A stretch of 64,000 bases of DNA, from positions 248,001 through 312,000 of the forward strand of contig NZ_JONU01000008.1 in the NCBI RefSeq assembly GCF_000711985.1, given 5' to 3'. A model generated the notes under the pieces. That model had not been told where the DNA came from. It worked only from the letters and a program-made list of their open reading frames with translations, and did no database searches. Positions 17,573 through 26,114 of this stretch are shown here, in pieces. Origin of the DNA: Rheinheimera texasensis DSM 17496 (GTDB lineage: Bacteria > Pseudomonadota > Gammaproteobacteria > Enterobacterales > Alteromonadaceae). Within the stretch, counting starts at the first letter, position 1, and each line of letters begins with the position of its first letter. A program made the translations under genes and the position numbers.

Positions 17573-17779
17573 ATGAAATTCAATGCAAAATCGAAACTGT
17601 TCGCAGCACTGTTTCCAGTATCTAAACAAGAACAAACCGCAGAGCTGGTTGAGCTGAACACAGCTGAGCTGACTCAAGTCAGCGGCGGTATTTCACTGAG
17701 CATGGATGATGTGGCAGTTGGCACTTTTTCTGTTCACGATAATGGTGAGCCAGCGAAAGATTGGTGGGTTAAAAAATAA
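17573..17779 (+). CDS. Double-glycine leader peptide, bacteriocin/RiPP-like precursor
   Basis: A 68-residue peptide, not matched to any family I know by its core. The first 39 residues form a leader ending in LNTAELTQVSGG (28-39). That fits the double-glycine consensus at every key place: Leu -12, Glu -8, Leu -7, Val -4, Gly -2, Gly -1. Such leaders are cut by C39 peptidase domains of ABC exporters. The predicted core (40-68) has 29 residues, begins ISLSMDDVAVG and ends AKDWWVKK; it has no cysteine, is not strongly hydrophobic and carries two adjacent Trp. The basic start MKFNAKSKLFAALF is an extra amphipathic stretch. AAGGGA lies ten bases before the ATG. No peptidase/exporter or modification enzyme is in the window. 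Bacteriocin, signalling peptide or modified peptide are all possible. Confidence 0.75.
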   Translation: MKFNAKSKLFAALFPVSKQEQTAELVELNTAELTQVSGGISLSMDDVAVGTFSVHDNGEPAKDWWVKK

Positions 17780-17808
17780 CCAGATCTAGAGGGAGAATAA
17801 TAAACACA

Positions 17809-18417
17809 TTGAAGCCCTCGAATTATCTTAAAGACTGCACCGCTGGCGTATTGTGTTTTGGTACGCTAGCGGCAAGTACCTATTTTAGATCTGACGCAAC
17901 AGTTGTTGTTGCACTGTCATTTCTTTTGGTTTTTTTCGTTGCAATTTTTTCGTTACCAAAGCGACAAATTCTACCAATATTATTTTTAGTATTTTTAATA
18001 AAACTTCTAGCTCTGCCAATTGCTTACATACTGGGTGATTTAGACCCTTTTACGTATTACTTAGCATCTGCATTTGTTGATCTTCTAATGGCATTTTGCA
18101 TTGTGTTCTACCACAACGACCCTAAGTTACTTAGTTTATTCAAAGCCGATGGAAGTAGATTTGTCCCTCAGGTTTATTTGATGGCCCTAGTGCTTGCTAT
18201 TTCTTCCACAATATCATGCGTTCAATCAATAGAAGCTTTAATGTTCGTGATGGATGACACTTTCTACGACGACGGCCCTCCATTAGTATCAAGTCACCAA
18301 GCGGTCATTAAGCAGATAATTAAAATCCTTTTTGATCTTTCGGTTTGCTCTCTCCTCCTCGATCCCAACCGCTGGAAAATCTTGCAAAAAATCCAAAACA
18401 AATTTCTGGCGCCCTGA
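17809..18417 (+). CDS. Polytopic membrane protein of unknown function (possible immunity protein)
   Basis: A 202-residue protein that I do not recognise. Hydrophobic segments at about 10-28, 30-48, 54-76, 80-101, 118-142 and 167-184 suggest five or six membrane helices. The loop VMDDTFYDDGPPLVSSHQ (about 146-163) is acidic, and the C-terminus is basic (NRWKILQKIQNKF). Start is TTG at 17809 with GAGGGAGA at 17789-17796; no ATG is available near the N-terminus. It begins 29 bases after the GG-leader peptide stop in the same orientation, so co-transcription is likely. Its codons are visibly more AT-rich than those of the flanking genes, which suggests recent acquisition. A small multi-spanning protein next to a GG peptide suggests immunity or transport; this is inference from position only. 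Confidence 0.6.
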   Translation: MKPSNYLKDCTAGVLCFGTLAASTYFRSDATVVVALSFLLVFFVAIFSLPKRQILPILFLVFLIKLLALPIAYILGDLDPFTYYLASAFVDLLMAFCIVFYHNDPKLLSLFKADGSRFVPQVYLMALVLAISSTISCVQSIEALMFVMDDTFYDDGPPLVSSHQAVIKQIIKILFDLSVCSLLLDPNRWKILQKIQNKFLAP

Positions 18418-18459
18418 TTTTATCCCTACAATAGAGTTTTAAGGTTGTGAGGTTGCCTG

Positions 18460-20229
18460 ATGTCACACCGTGCTCATTTATTCTCGTTACGGATTTTTCA
18501 TGCGCTGCGGGAGGCCGCCGCTGAAGGTTATGGTTTTCCGGCGCTCAGCAAAGACGTACTGGCCGGTATCAGCGTTGGCATTATTGCCATCCCGCTGGCG
18601 ATGGCGCTGGCCATTGCTTCAGGTGTACCGCCGCAATACGGTTTGTATACCGCCATTATCGCCGGCTTTTTGATTCCACTTTGCGGCGGCTCCCGCTACA
18701 GTGTGTCAGGCCCCACGGCCGCTTTTATCGTTATTTTATATCCGGTCGTGCAGAAATATGGTTTAAGTGGTTTGTTGCTGGCGACAGTGCTGTCCGGTGC
18801 CATTTTGGTCGCAATGGCGATGTTACGGCTGGGGCGTTTTATTCAATATATCCCCGAAGCCGTCACCCTGGGCTTTACTGCCGGTATTGCCGTAGTGATT
18901 GCCACATTACAGCTACGCGATTTATTTGGCCTCAGTGTTGCCAGCATGCCCGAACATTATCTGGAAAAGCTGCAGGTGCTGTTACAAGCGGCGGACACAG
19001 CACATTGGCCGGCGATGGTCGTAGCCGGCGTGACTCTGTGGCTGATGCTGGCCTGGCCTAAACTGGGTAGCCGTATCCCACCGCATTTACCGGCAGTGAT
19101 TGCGGCCACTTTGCTGGCCCTGGCACTGAATCATTTTGGTTATCCGGTGGAAACGATCGGCAGCCGTTTTCAGTACACAGCGGCTGATGGCAGTGTTGCC
19201 GCCGGTATTCCGGATATGCTACCCAGCCTGCAGTGGCCCTGGGATTTACCAGGCGCCGACGGCCAACCGCTGCAGTGGAGCTCTGAGCTGGTCAAAGATT
19301 TACTGACCGCCGCTTTTGCCATGGCGATGCTCGGCGCCATTGAATCGCTACTTTGCGCCATGGTGCTCGATGGCATGACAGGCCGGCGTCACAGTGCCAA
19401 CAGTGAATTGCTGGGGCAGGGCATCGGCAACATAGTGGCGCCGTTTTTTGGTGGCATTACCGCGACTGCTGCACTGGCCCGTTCTGCAGCGAACGTGCGG
19501 GCTGGCGCTGTGTCGCCCGTTGCTGCCATGGTGCATGCTGGCGTGGTGTTGCTGGCGCTTTTTGCCTTAGCGCCGGTGCTGAGTTACCTGCCGTTAGCCG
19601 GTATGGCGGCCTTATTGCTGGTAGTTGCCTGGAATATGAGTGAAGCGCCCAAAGCACTGCATCTGATCAATACCGCACCGCGCAGCGACGTGCTGGTGTT
19701 CGCGGTGTGTTTCTCTTTTACCGTGTTGTTTGACATGGTGATTGCCATCAGCTGCGGCATCATTATCGCGGCGCTGCTGTTTGTGCGCGAAGTGGCCGAG
19801 ATGACCAAAGTCGCCGATGTCACCGAAAACCCGAAGCTGGTTAACGAAAAACTGGCGCCCGGCAACAAGGTATTTCGCATCAGCGGGCCATTGTTTTTTG
19901 CTGCGGCGGACAGAGTATTTGCCGAGCTGGCGCTGTTATGTAAAGAGCAGCAACAAGTGGTGATCCTGATGGACGGCGTCACCTTACTGGATGCAGGCGG
20001 GCTTGCCGCTTTTGATAAATTCCTCACTGCGACCGCCAAAACTGAATGTCATGTGATGTTGGTTGACCTGCAATTTCAGGTGCTGAAAACCCTGGCGAAA
20101 GCCAAAGTGCGGCCTATTGACGGTTTATTGTCGTTTTATCCGACGCTGTCAGATGCGCTGAAGTTATTGCCCAAACGTCAGCCGGATGAGTTTGCCGGGT
20201 TGACGGCTTTGGATAATCCGGGTTTATAG
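18460..20229 (+). CDS. dauA: SulP-family anion transporter with STAS domain, DauA-like
   Basis: A 589-residue transporter closely resembling E. coli DauA (YchM), a C4-dicarboxylate (succinate, fumarate, aspartate) transporter of the SLC26/SulP family. The membrane domain starts at about residue 25 with KDVLAGISVGIIAIPLAMAL, and has GGSRYSVSGPTAAFIVILYP and GNIVAPFFGGITATAALARS. The C-terminal STAS domain (about 460-565) includes ISGPLFFAAADRVF and ILMDGVTLLDAGGLAAFDKF. Substrate is inferred from the DauA resemblance; sulphate or bicarbonate cannot be excluded. GAGG precedes the ATG. It follows the unknown membrane protein by about 40 bases but has normal composition, so the association may be accidental. 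Confidence 0.88.
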   Translation: MSHRAHLFSLRIFHALREAAAEGYGFPALSKDVLAGISVGIIAIPLAMALAIASGVPPQYGLYTAIIAGFLIPLCGGSRYSVSGPTAAFIVILYPVVQKYGLSGLLLATVLSGAILVAMAMLRLGRFIQYIPEAVTLGFTAGIAVVIATLQLRDLFGLSVASMPEHYLEKLQVLLQAADTAHWPAMVVAGVTLWLMLAWPKLGSRIPPHLPAVIAATLLALALNHFGYPVETIGSRFQYTAADGSVAAGIPDMLPSLQWPWDLPGADGQPLQWSSELVKDLLTAAFAMAMLGAIESLLCAMVLDGMTGRRHSANSELLGQGIGNIVAPFFGGITATAALARSAANVRAGAVSPVAAMVHAGVVLLALFALAPVLSYLPLAGMAALLLVVAWNMSEAPKALHLINTAPRSDVLVFAVCFSFTVLFDMVIAISCGIIIAALLFVREVAEMTKVADVTENPKLVNEKLAPGNKVFRISGPLFFAAADRVFAELALLCKEQQQVVILMDGVTLLDAGGLAAFDKFLTATAKTECHVMLVDLQFQVLKTLAKAKVRPIDGLLSFYPTLSDALKLLPKRQPDEFAGLTALDNPGL

Positions 20230-20250
20230 CGCGGCATCGGAGCACATCTC

Positions 20251-20282
20251 GTCGCGGGCGCGCTGGCGCTTCGCGCTGCGAC
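20251..20282 (+). terminator. GC-rich hairpin after dauA
   Basis: GTCGC (20251-20255) pairs with GCGAC (20278-20282), with further GCGC pairing inside. The following bases contain only AAATTTT some ten bases on, so it is a weak or factor-assisted terminator at best. Confidence 0.35.
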
Positions 20283-20371
20283 TGCTAAATTTTCATATTC
20301 ATGCACAACACAGTCTGCGACAATAGTAGCCACATCGCGCCAGGCCTTGCCGCGCGTAGGTTGGCACGCTA

Positions 20372-20468
20372 TGCATTTTTATGCAGCAGGATAAAGTGAA
20401 TTTGAATAATATAAAAATTCATAAAAACAGCATAATAATTCTTGAAAGTGCATGAAAGCCTCTATACA
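20372..20468 (+). promoter_or_regulatory. Probable ArgR operator region and promoter of argCBFGH
   Basis: An AT-rich island with several sequences shaped like ARG boxes (5-4-5 half sites). TGCAT-TTTT-ATGCA (20372-20385) is a perfect 14-base palindrome of that geometry; TGAAT-TTGA-ATAAT (20397-20410) and AGCAT-AATA-ATTCT (20429-20442) are partial matches, and ATTCA occurs at 20417-20421. TTGAAA (20442-20447) with TATACA (20463-20468) is a possible promoter with a short 15-base spacer. ArgR repression of argC operons by arginine is general in gammaproteobacteria. Confidence 0.55.
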
Positions 20469-20526
20469 CTGGCCGCAGTTTTTGGTGTGGCCATTTTTTA
20501 TTTAGCATTTGGAGACTGACCACAAG

Positions 20527-21570
20527 ATGTCATCACAATCTGCCACCAGTTCAGTGATTCGCAGCGCAGTGTTAGGGGCCGCCGGTTATAGCGGCGCCGA
20601 ACTTTGCGTGTTATTGGCGCGTAACCCTCACTTTGCACTCTGCCATGCCTATGCCTCTGCCGGGCGGCAGGCAGAGTCTTTTTCTTCCTTGTATCCGCGG
20701 CACAAAGGCCAGATTGACCTGCTGGTTGAACCCTGGACCGATGCCGAGATCGAGAATATCTGCGGCAATGTCGATGTCGCCTTTTTGGCGCTGCCGCACG
20801 AAGCTAGTGAAGAAGTTGCGCCAAAACTGATGGCTGCCGGCATTATCGTGGTGGATTTGTCCGGCGCGTTCCGGCTGAAAGACCCTGATTTATATCCGAA
20901 ATATTATGGCTATGCCCATCAGCATCCTGAACTGATTCATGAAGCGGTGTATTCGCTGATGGAATGGCTGGACCAGCCGTTACCGCAATTGATTTCAGTG
21001 CCGGGCTGTTATGCCACTGCAGCGTCGTTAGCGCTGTTACCTTTAGTCAAAGCCGGCTTGCTGGCCGACGACAATATCCCGGTGATCAGCGCCACCAGCG
21101 GTGTGTCAGGTGCTGGCCGCAAAGCTGCGTTAAGCACTTCATTCTGTGAAGTTGGCCTCAACGCTTACGGCTTTTTTAAACACAGACACAGACCGGAAAT
21201 TGAACAGAATCTGGGCCGCAAAGTAGTGTTCACGCCGCATCTTGGCAATTTTAAACGCGGTATTCTGGCCACCAGCGTTGTGACGTTAAAAGCAGGCGTC
21301 AGCGCAGAGCAGGTGAAAGCCGCTTTTGAGCAGGCCTACACCGGCAAACCGCTGGTACGGTTATTAAGCACGTCGCCGAATGTTGCGGATGTCGCCGGTA
21401 CACCTTACTGCGATATTTTCTGGCAAATCGACGGTGAGCAGGTTGTCGTGGTGTCTGCGCTGGATAACTTACTCAAAGGCGCTGCTGCACAGGCGATGCA
21501 GGCCGCCAACGTCAAATTCGGCAAGCCGGAAACAGCCGGTTTACTCGGTGGTGGTGTTTGTCATGAATAA
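20527..21570 (+). CDS. argC: N-acetyl-gamma-glutamyl-phosphate reductase
   Basis: A 347-residue NADPH-dependent reductase, third step of arginine biosynthesis. AVLGAAGYSGAELC is the nucleotide-binding loop, VPGCYATAA contains the catalytic cysteine, and ATSGVSGAGRKA and HRHRPEIEQ complete the active site. ATG at 20527 follows GGAG at 20511 (12 bases), and the in-frame TTG at 20509 precedes that site and is rejected. A GTG closer to the conserved domain (VIRSAVLGAAG) is another possibility. First gene of argCBFGH; its 3' end overlaps argB by eight bases. Confidence 0.96.
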   Translation: MSSQSATSSVIRSAVLGAAGYSGAELCVLLARNPHFALCHAYASAGRQAESFSSLYPRHKGQIDLLVEPWTDAEIENICGNVDVAFLALPHEASEEVAPKLMAAGIIVVDLSGAFRLKDPDLYPKYYGYAHQHPELIHEAVYSLMEWLDQPLPQLISVPGCYATAASLALLPLVKAGLLADDNIPVISATSGVSGAGRKAALSTSFCEVGLNAYGFFKHRHRPEIEQNLGRKVVFTPHLGNFKRGILATSVVTLKAGVSAEQVKAAFEQAYTGKPLVRLLSTSPNVADVAGTPYCDIFWQIDGEQVVVVSALDNLLKGAAAQAMQAANVKFGKPETAGLLGGGVCHE

Positions 21571-22333
21571 GTCACCATTAGTACTGAAGATGGGCGGTCG
21601 GCTGCTGGAAGATATGCAGGCGCTGGACAATTTACTGACCGTGATCAAAGGCCTGGCGGCTGAATATCCGCTGGTGCTGGTGCACGGCGGTGGCGCTCAG
21701 GTCGACAGCTGGCTGGCCACTTTTGGCTTTGAAACGCAAAAAATTGACGGCCAGCGTGTATCACCGCCTGAGCAAATGCCGGTGATCACCGGCGCTTTGG
21801 CCGGTGCGGTTAACGGCCTGATGGTGGCGCGGGCACAGCTTGCGGGCTTAAACGCCGTCGGTCTGACGCTGGCAGCAGGTCAAAGTCTGAAATTTGACGT
21901 CAACACCAAACTCGGTGCTGTCGGTATCGCCAAAGCTAACGATGGCACTTTGGTGAATACGTTGGTGCAAAACGGTTTTGTGCCGGTATTCAGTTCTATC
22001 GGTTTAAGTGACGACGGTCAGTTACTGAATGTGAACGCCGATATCGCTGCGGCTGCTATCTGTCAGCTGGTACAGGGTACTTTGGTATTGCTGACTGATG
22101 TGCCGGGCATTCTGGATGGCAATGGTCAGCTGATTAAGTCGCTGAACAGCTCACAGGCACAGGCACTGGTGGACTCTGGCGTTATTAAAGGCGGCATGAA
22201 AGTCAAACTCGACGCAGCGCTGGAAACGGCCGCAGCGCTGCGACGACCAATCATCGTTGCAGGCTGGCAACAGCCGGAAGATTTATTAAAGCTGATGCAA
22301 CAGCAGGAAGTTGGCACTTGTATCAGTTGGTAA
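21563..22333 (+). CDS. argB: Acetylglutamate kinase
   Basis: A 256-residue amino-acid kinase that phosphorylates N-acetylglutamate. LVLKMGGRLLED at the N-terminus and LVLVHGGGAQVDSWL form the nucleotide and substrate sites; LLTDVPGILDGNG and GVIKGGMKVKLDAALE are typical of the C-terminal lobe. The ATG at 21563 lies inside the end of argC, an overlap that implies translational coupling; a longer open frame upstream is only the shadow of argC. The short length and lack of an N-terminal helix resemble the E. coli arginine-insensitive type, so control would be at the ArgR level. Confidence 0.96.
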   Translation: MNKSPLVLKMGGRLLEDMQALDNLLTVIKGLAAEYPLVLVHGGGAQVDSWLATFGFETQKIDGQRVSPPEQMPVITGALAGAVNGLMVARAQLAGLNAVGLTLAAGQSLKFDVNTKLGAVGIAKANDGTLVNTLVQNGFVPVFSSIGLSDDGQLLNVNADIAAAAICQLVQGTLVLLTDVPGILDGNGQLIKSLNSSQAQALVDSGVIKGGMKVKLDAALETAAALRRPIIVAGWQQPEDLLKLMQQQEVGTCISW

Positions 22334-22444
22334 CCCCACTGAGATCTGTTCACTAAAGCGCGGGCCCCTTTGATGGAACAAGGCCCGTTTGCCGGGCAGA
22401 TTTCCTCAAAAAAGGTGGCCCTTAGCGGCCTTGTAGTGTGAAAC

Positions 22445-23359
22445 ATGAGTCAATTATCGCAGTTACTGTGTTTAGCGGATTTAAGTAAAAGCCAGTTGTC
22501 GGAGTTACTGACGCTGGCAGGACAGATTAAACAAAACCCAGACGACTATAGTCAGGCGTTAAAAGGCAAAAGCATTGCCTTGTTATTTGAAAAACCTTCG
22601 CTGCGTACCCGCGTCAGCTTTGATGTCGGTATTTACAAACTCGGTGGTCACAGCGTGTATCTGGACCAACAGAATGGCGCCTTAGGTGTACGCGAATCGG
22701 TGGAAGATTTCGGCTCTAACCTGGCGTGTTGGTGTGATGCGATTGTCGCGCGGGTTTATTCGCAGCAGACGCTGTTAAAACTGGCGTCCAGCAGCAAAAA
22801 ACCGGTAATTAATGCGCTCAGTGACCTGTACCATCCATGTCAGGCCTTAGCTGATCTATTGTCCTTACAGGAAGTGCTTGGTGATTTGTCACAAGTGCAT
22901 CTGGCTTTTGTCGGTGATGGTAACAACGTTTGCCATTCACTGATGTTAGGCGCAGCTATTCTTGGCATGAGCTTAACTGTGGTGACGCCACCGGGCTTTG
23001 GTCCGGATGCGCATGTGTTGTTGCGGGCACAGGCCCTGGCAGCACAAAGCGGCGCCAAATTGACACTGAGTCAGCATGTGTCTGCAGCCGCCGGCGCCGA
23101 TGCAATTTATACCGACACCTGGTTGTCGATGGGCAACAAAGCCGATCCGGCGCAGATTGAAAAGGCTTTTGCGCCTTATCAAATCAATACCGCCGTGATG
23201 CAGCGCCTTGGCGCTAAACATTTTATGCATTGCTTGCCAGCGCATCGCGGGCAGGAAGTGACCAGCGAAGTGCTGGACAGCGATTACTCTTTGGTATTGC
23301 GGCAGGCGGAAAACCGGATGCATGCGCAAAATGCCGTTTTAGTCAGTTTATTCAGTTGA
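22445..23359 (+). CDS. argF: Ornithine carbamoyltransferase
   Basis: A 304-residue transcarbamylase making citrulline from ornithine and carbamoyl phosphate. The carbamoyl phosphate loop is [10 protein letters not shown] (Ser-Leu variant of STRTR), with [10 protein letters not shown] and MHCLPAHRG. The DTWLSMG motif contacts ornithine. Acetylornithine carbamoyltransferase (the Xanthomonas type) is unlikely given the ornithine-type DTWLSMG and HCLPA motifs. A gap of 111 bases after argB contains an imperfect GC hairpin (about 22361-22389) that could attenuate read-through. argG begins ten bases after the argF stop. Confidence 0.95.
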   Translation: MSQLSQLLCLADLSKSQLSELLTLAGQIKQNPDDYSQALKGKSIALLFEKPSLRTRVSFDVGIYKLGGHSVYLDQQNGALGVRESVEDFGSNLACWCDAIVARVYSQQTLLKLASSSKKPVINALSDLYHPCQALADLLSLQEVLGDLSQVHLAFVGDGNNVCHSLMLGAAILGMSLTVVTPPGFGPDAHVLLRAQALAAQSGAKLTLSQHVSAAAGADAIYTDTWLSMGNKADPAQIEKAFAPYQINTAVMQRLGAKHFMHCLPAHRGQEVTSEVLDSDYSLVLRQAENRMHAQNAVLVSLFS

Positions 23360-23369
23360 GGTTTGCGTG

Positions 23370-24590
23370 ATGAGCGAATTAAAAAAAGGTGTGAAAAAAG
23401 TCGTTTTAGCTTATTCCGGTGGTCTGGACACCTCGGCCATCGTGCCTTGGCTGAAAGACAATTATGACTGCGAAGTCATCGCCTTTGTCGCCGACGTCGG
23501 TCAGGGGGCGGAAGACTTAGAAGGTGTGGAGCAAAAAGCGCTGAATTCCGGTGCCAGCAGCTGTTATGTCGTCGATTTAAAAGAGCAGTTTGTTAAAGAA
23601 GTAATTTACCCGACCATCAAAGCCGGTGCTGTGTATGAAGGCCAGTATCTGCTCGGGACTTCAATGGCGCGGCCAATTATCGCCCGCGCTCAGGTTGAGC
23701 TGGCGCTGAAACTGGGTGCAGACGCGCTTTGTCACGGTTGTACCGGTAAAGGTAATGACCAGGTGCGGTTTGAAGGCGCTTTTGCCGCCTTAGCCCCACA
23801 GTTAAAAGTGATTGCACCATGGCGGGAGTGGGAATTTAATTCCCGTCAGTCACTGCTGAATTATCTGGCCGAGAAAAAAGTGCCTACTACTGCTACTGCC
23901 ACCAAAATTTATAGCCGCGACGCTAACTTATTCCACATTTCCCACGAAGGTGGCGAGCTGGAAAATCCATGGAACGAGCCGTCTGAACAAGTCTGGATGT
24001 GGACCAACTCTCCGGAACAAGCGCCGGATAAAGCCGAATATATTCAGCTCAGCTTTGAAAAAGGTGAACTGTCAGCGATTGACGGCAAAGCCGTGTCAGG
24101 CGTTGAAGCCATTGAACAGCTGAACAAAGCCGGTTCAATCCATGGTGTCGGCCGGATTGATATCGTCGAAAACCGTTTAGTTGGCATGAAATCACGTGGC
24201 TGCTATGAAACTCCTGGTGGCACTATTATCGTGGCCGCGCTGCGGGCACTGGAATCGCTGGTCTATGACCGCACCTCACTGAAATACCGCGAAGAAGTAG
24301 GCCTGGAAGTGGCGCAACTGGTGTATGACGGTCGTTGGTTCACGCCATTAAAAGATGCGCTGTTTGCCGCGTCGAACTCACTGGCAGAGCAACTGACCGG
24401 CGACATCGTAGTGAAACTGTATAAAGGTCAGGTCACTGTGGCGAAACGCCGTTCACCGAACAGTCTGTATTCTGAAGCTTTCGCCACTTTTGACGGTGAT
24501 GAAGTGTACAACCAGAAAGATGCCGCCGGTTTTATCCGTCTGTACAGTCTGGCAAGCCGCATCCGTGCGCTGCACAGCGTGAAAGAATAA
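23370..24590 (+). CDS. argG: Argininosuccinate synthase
   Basis: A 406-residue ATP-dependent ligase joining citrulline and aspartate. [15 protein letters not shown] is the PP-loop, with [14 protein letters not shown] and [11 protein letters not shown]-type block (here [14 protein letters not shown]). [14 protein letters not shown] near residue 270 is also conserved. Length and sequence are those of the standard bacterial type 1 enzyme. ATG at 23370 is preferred to the adjacent GTG at 23367; GAGG lies at 23358-23361. A terminator-like hairpin follows, separating it from argH. Confidence 0.97.
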   Translation: MSELKKGVKKVVLAYSGGLDTSAIVPWLKDNYDCEVIAFVADVGQGAEDLEGVEQKALNSGASSCYVVDLKEQFVKEVIYPTIKAGAVYEGQYLLGTSMARPIIARAQVELALKLGADALCHGCTGKGNDQVRFEGAFAALAPQLKVIAPWREWEFNSRQSLLNYLAEKKVPTTATATKIYSRDANLFHISHEGGELENPWNEPSEQVWMWTNSPEQAPDKAEYIQLSFEKGELSAIDGKAVSGVEAIEQLNKAGSIHGVGRIDIVENRLVGMKSRGCYETPGGTIIVAALRALESLVYDRTSLKYREEVGLEVAQLVYDGRWFTPLKDALFAASNSLAEQLTGDIVVKLYKGQVTVAKRRSPNSLYSEAFATFDGDEVYNQKDAAGFIRLYSLASRIRALHSVKE

Positions 24591-24612
24591 CGCCGGAAAA
24601 AGTTTAAAAAAC

Positions 24613-24632
24613 GCCGGGCTTGCCCGGCTTTT
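24613..24632 (+). terminator. Terminator-like hairpin between argG and argH
   Basis: GCCGGGC (24613-24619), loop TT (effectively four bases with an opened closing pair), GCCCGGC (24622-24628), TTTTG. The T run is short, so partial read-through into argH, 26 bases on, is probable. Confidence 0.6.
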
Positions 24633-24658
24633 GTTCATCAGAATTGTTGAGGTTGGTT

Positions 24659-26044
24659 ATGGCGATGTGGGGCGGCCGCTTTCAGGAAGCGAGTCTGGAA
24701 GAATTCCGGGCATTTAATGATTCATTGAGTTTTGATTATCTGCTGGCGCAGCAGGATATCGCCTGTTCGCGCGCCTGGGCCGGTGGTCTGCTGGAAGGCG
24801 GCATCATCACCGCCGACGAAGCCAAGGCGCTTGACCTCGCGCTGTCAGAGCTGGCTGATGAAGTCAGTGCTAATCCACAGCTGCCGCTACAGACCTCTGA
24901 AGAAGATATTCACAGCTGGGTCGAGCTAAAACTCGGTGAAAAAATCGGTGTCATTGCGAAAAAACTGCATACTGGCCGGTCGCGCAACGATTTGGTCGCG
25001 ACCGATTTACGCTTGTGGAGCCGGTTAAATGCACAGCTGGTGCAGCAGGCACTGACCGGCGCTATTGGTGCTTTACTCAATTTTGCCCGCCTGCATCACG
25101 GCGCTGTGATGCCGGGTTTTACCCATTTACAACGCGCGCAGCCAGTGCTGGTCAGTCATTGGGCACTGGCGTACGTTGAAATGTTCCGCCGCGATTTAAG
25201 CCGGATTGAGGATGCACTGAAGCGCCTCGACAGCTGCCCGCTCGGTTCAGGCGCTTTGGCCGGCACCGGCGTGGCGATGGATCGGCAGGCGTTGGCACAG
25301 CGTTTAGGCTTTAGCCAAGCAGCGCGGAATAGTCTCGATGCGGTATCAGATCGCGATTATGTTGTTGAATTATCTGCCTGTGCCAGTATCTGTCTGACGC
25401 ATTTATCGCGTTTATCCGAAGATGTGATTTTCTTCTGCTCCGGCGAAGCGGGTTTCTTTAAACTCGGTGATGCCATTTCCAGTGGCTCATCGCTGATGCC
25501 ACAAAAGAAAAACCCGGACGTGTTTGAATTATTACGCGGCAAAACCGGCCGGGTTTTGGGCCATCTGGTAGCCATTCTGCATATTCTCAAAGGCCTGCCT
25601 TTGGCCTACAACAAAGATATGCAGGAAGACAAACAGGGCTTTTTTGATTTAATGAACACCTGGCAGCAATGTTTGCTGGTGCTGGCGACTTGTCTGCCGC
25701 ATTTGTCAGTCAACGTCGAACGTTGCCGTAAAGCCGCAGAACTTGGTTATAGCAATGCTACGGACCTGGCCGATTATCTGGTCAGTAAAGGCATCGCCTT
25801 TCGCGATGCGCACGAATTGTCCGGTGAGCTGGTGCTAAAAGCGGCCGCCAAACAAGTGGCGCTGGAACAGCTGAGCCTGGCGGAACTACAGGAAGTCAGC
25901 GCACTCATCAGCGAAGATGTGTATCCGGCATTAACTATCGAAGCCGGTATGGCGAAACGCTCGGCACTGGGTGGTACTTGTCCGGTGCAGGTGGGGCAGG
26001 CCCTTAGTGCTGCCGAAGTCTGGTTTGAGGCGTTGGCCAAATAA
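24659..26044 (+). CDS. argH: Argininosuccinate lyase
   Basis: A 461-residue member of the fumarase/aspartase superfamily that splits argininosuccinate into arginine and fumarate. It begins MAMWGGRFQEASLEEFRAFN; the signature loop GSSLMPQKKNPDVFELLRG carries the catalytic serine. Length is that of a plain ArgH: the ArgA acetyltransferase domain fused to ArgH in Vibrio, Alteromonas and some relatives is absent, so argA must lie elsewhere. GAGG lies six bases before the ATG at 24659; the longer open frame upstream would run through the terminator hairpin. Confidence 0.96.
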   Translation: MAMWGGRFQEASLEEFRAFNDSLSFDYLLAQQDIACSRAWAGGLLEGGIITADEAKALDLALSELADEVSANPQLPLQTSEEDIHSWVELKLGEKIGVIAKKLHTGRSRNDLVATDLRLWSRLNAQLVQQALTGAIGALLNFARLHHGAVMPGFTHLQRAQPVLVSHWALAYVEMFRRDLSRIEDALKRLDSCPLGSGALAGTGVAMDRQALAQRLGFSQAARNSLDAVSDRDYVVELSACASICLTHLSRLSEDVIFFCSGEAGFFKLGDAISSGSSLMPQKKNPDVFELLRGKTGRVLGHLVAILHILKGLPLAYNKDMQEDKQGFFDLMNTWQQCLLVLATCLPHLSVNVERCRKAAELGYSNATDLADYLVSKGIAFRDAHELSGELVLKAAAKQVALEQLSLAELQEVSALISEDVYPALTIEAGMAKRSALGGTCPVQVGQALSAAEVWFEALAK

Positions 26045-26056
26045 TCAATGCGCCAT

Positions 26057-26102
26057 CTCTGAAATAACAAAGCCGCATTGCTGCGGCTTTGTTATTTCAG
26101 AG
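26057..26102. terminator. Bidirectional terminator between argH and mrcA
   Basis: A perfect 21-bp stem with a 4-base loop (TTGC, 26078-26081). The core AAAGCCGCA / TGCGGCTTT is flanked by AT-rich extensions that give a T run on either strand. It ends both converging genes. Confidence 0.9.
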
Positions 26103-26114
26103 CAAAGCTACGCT

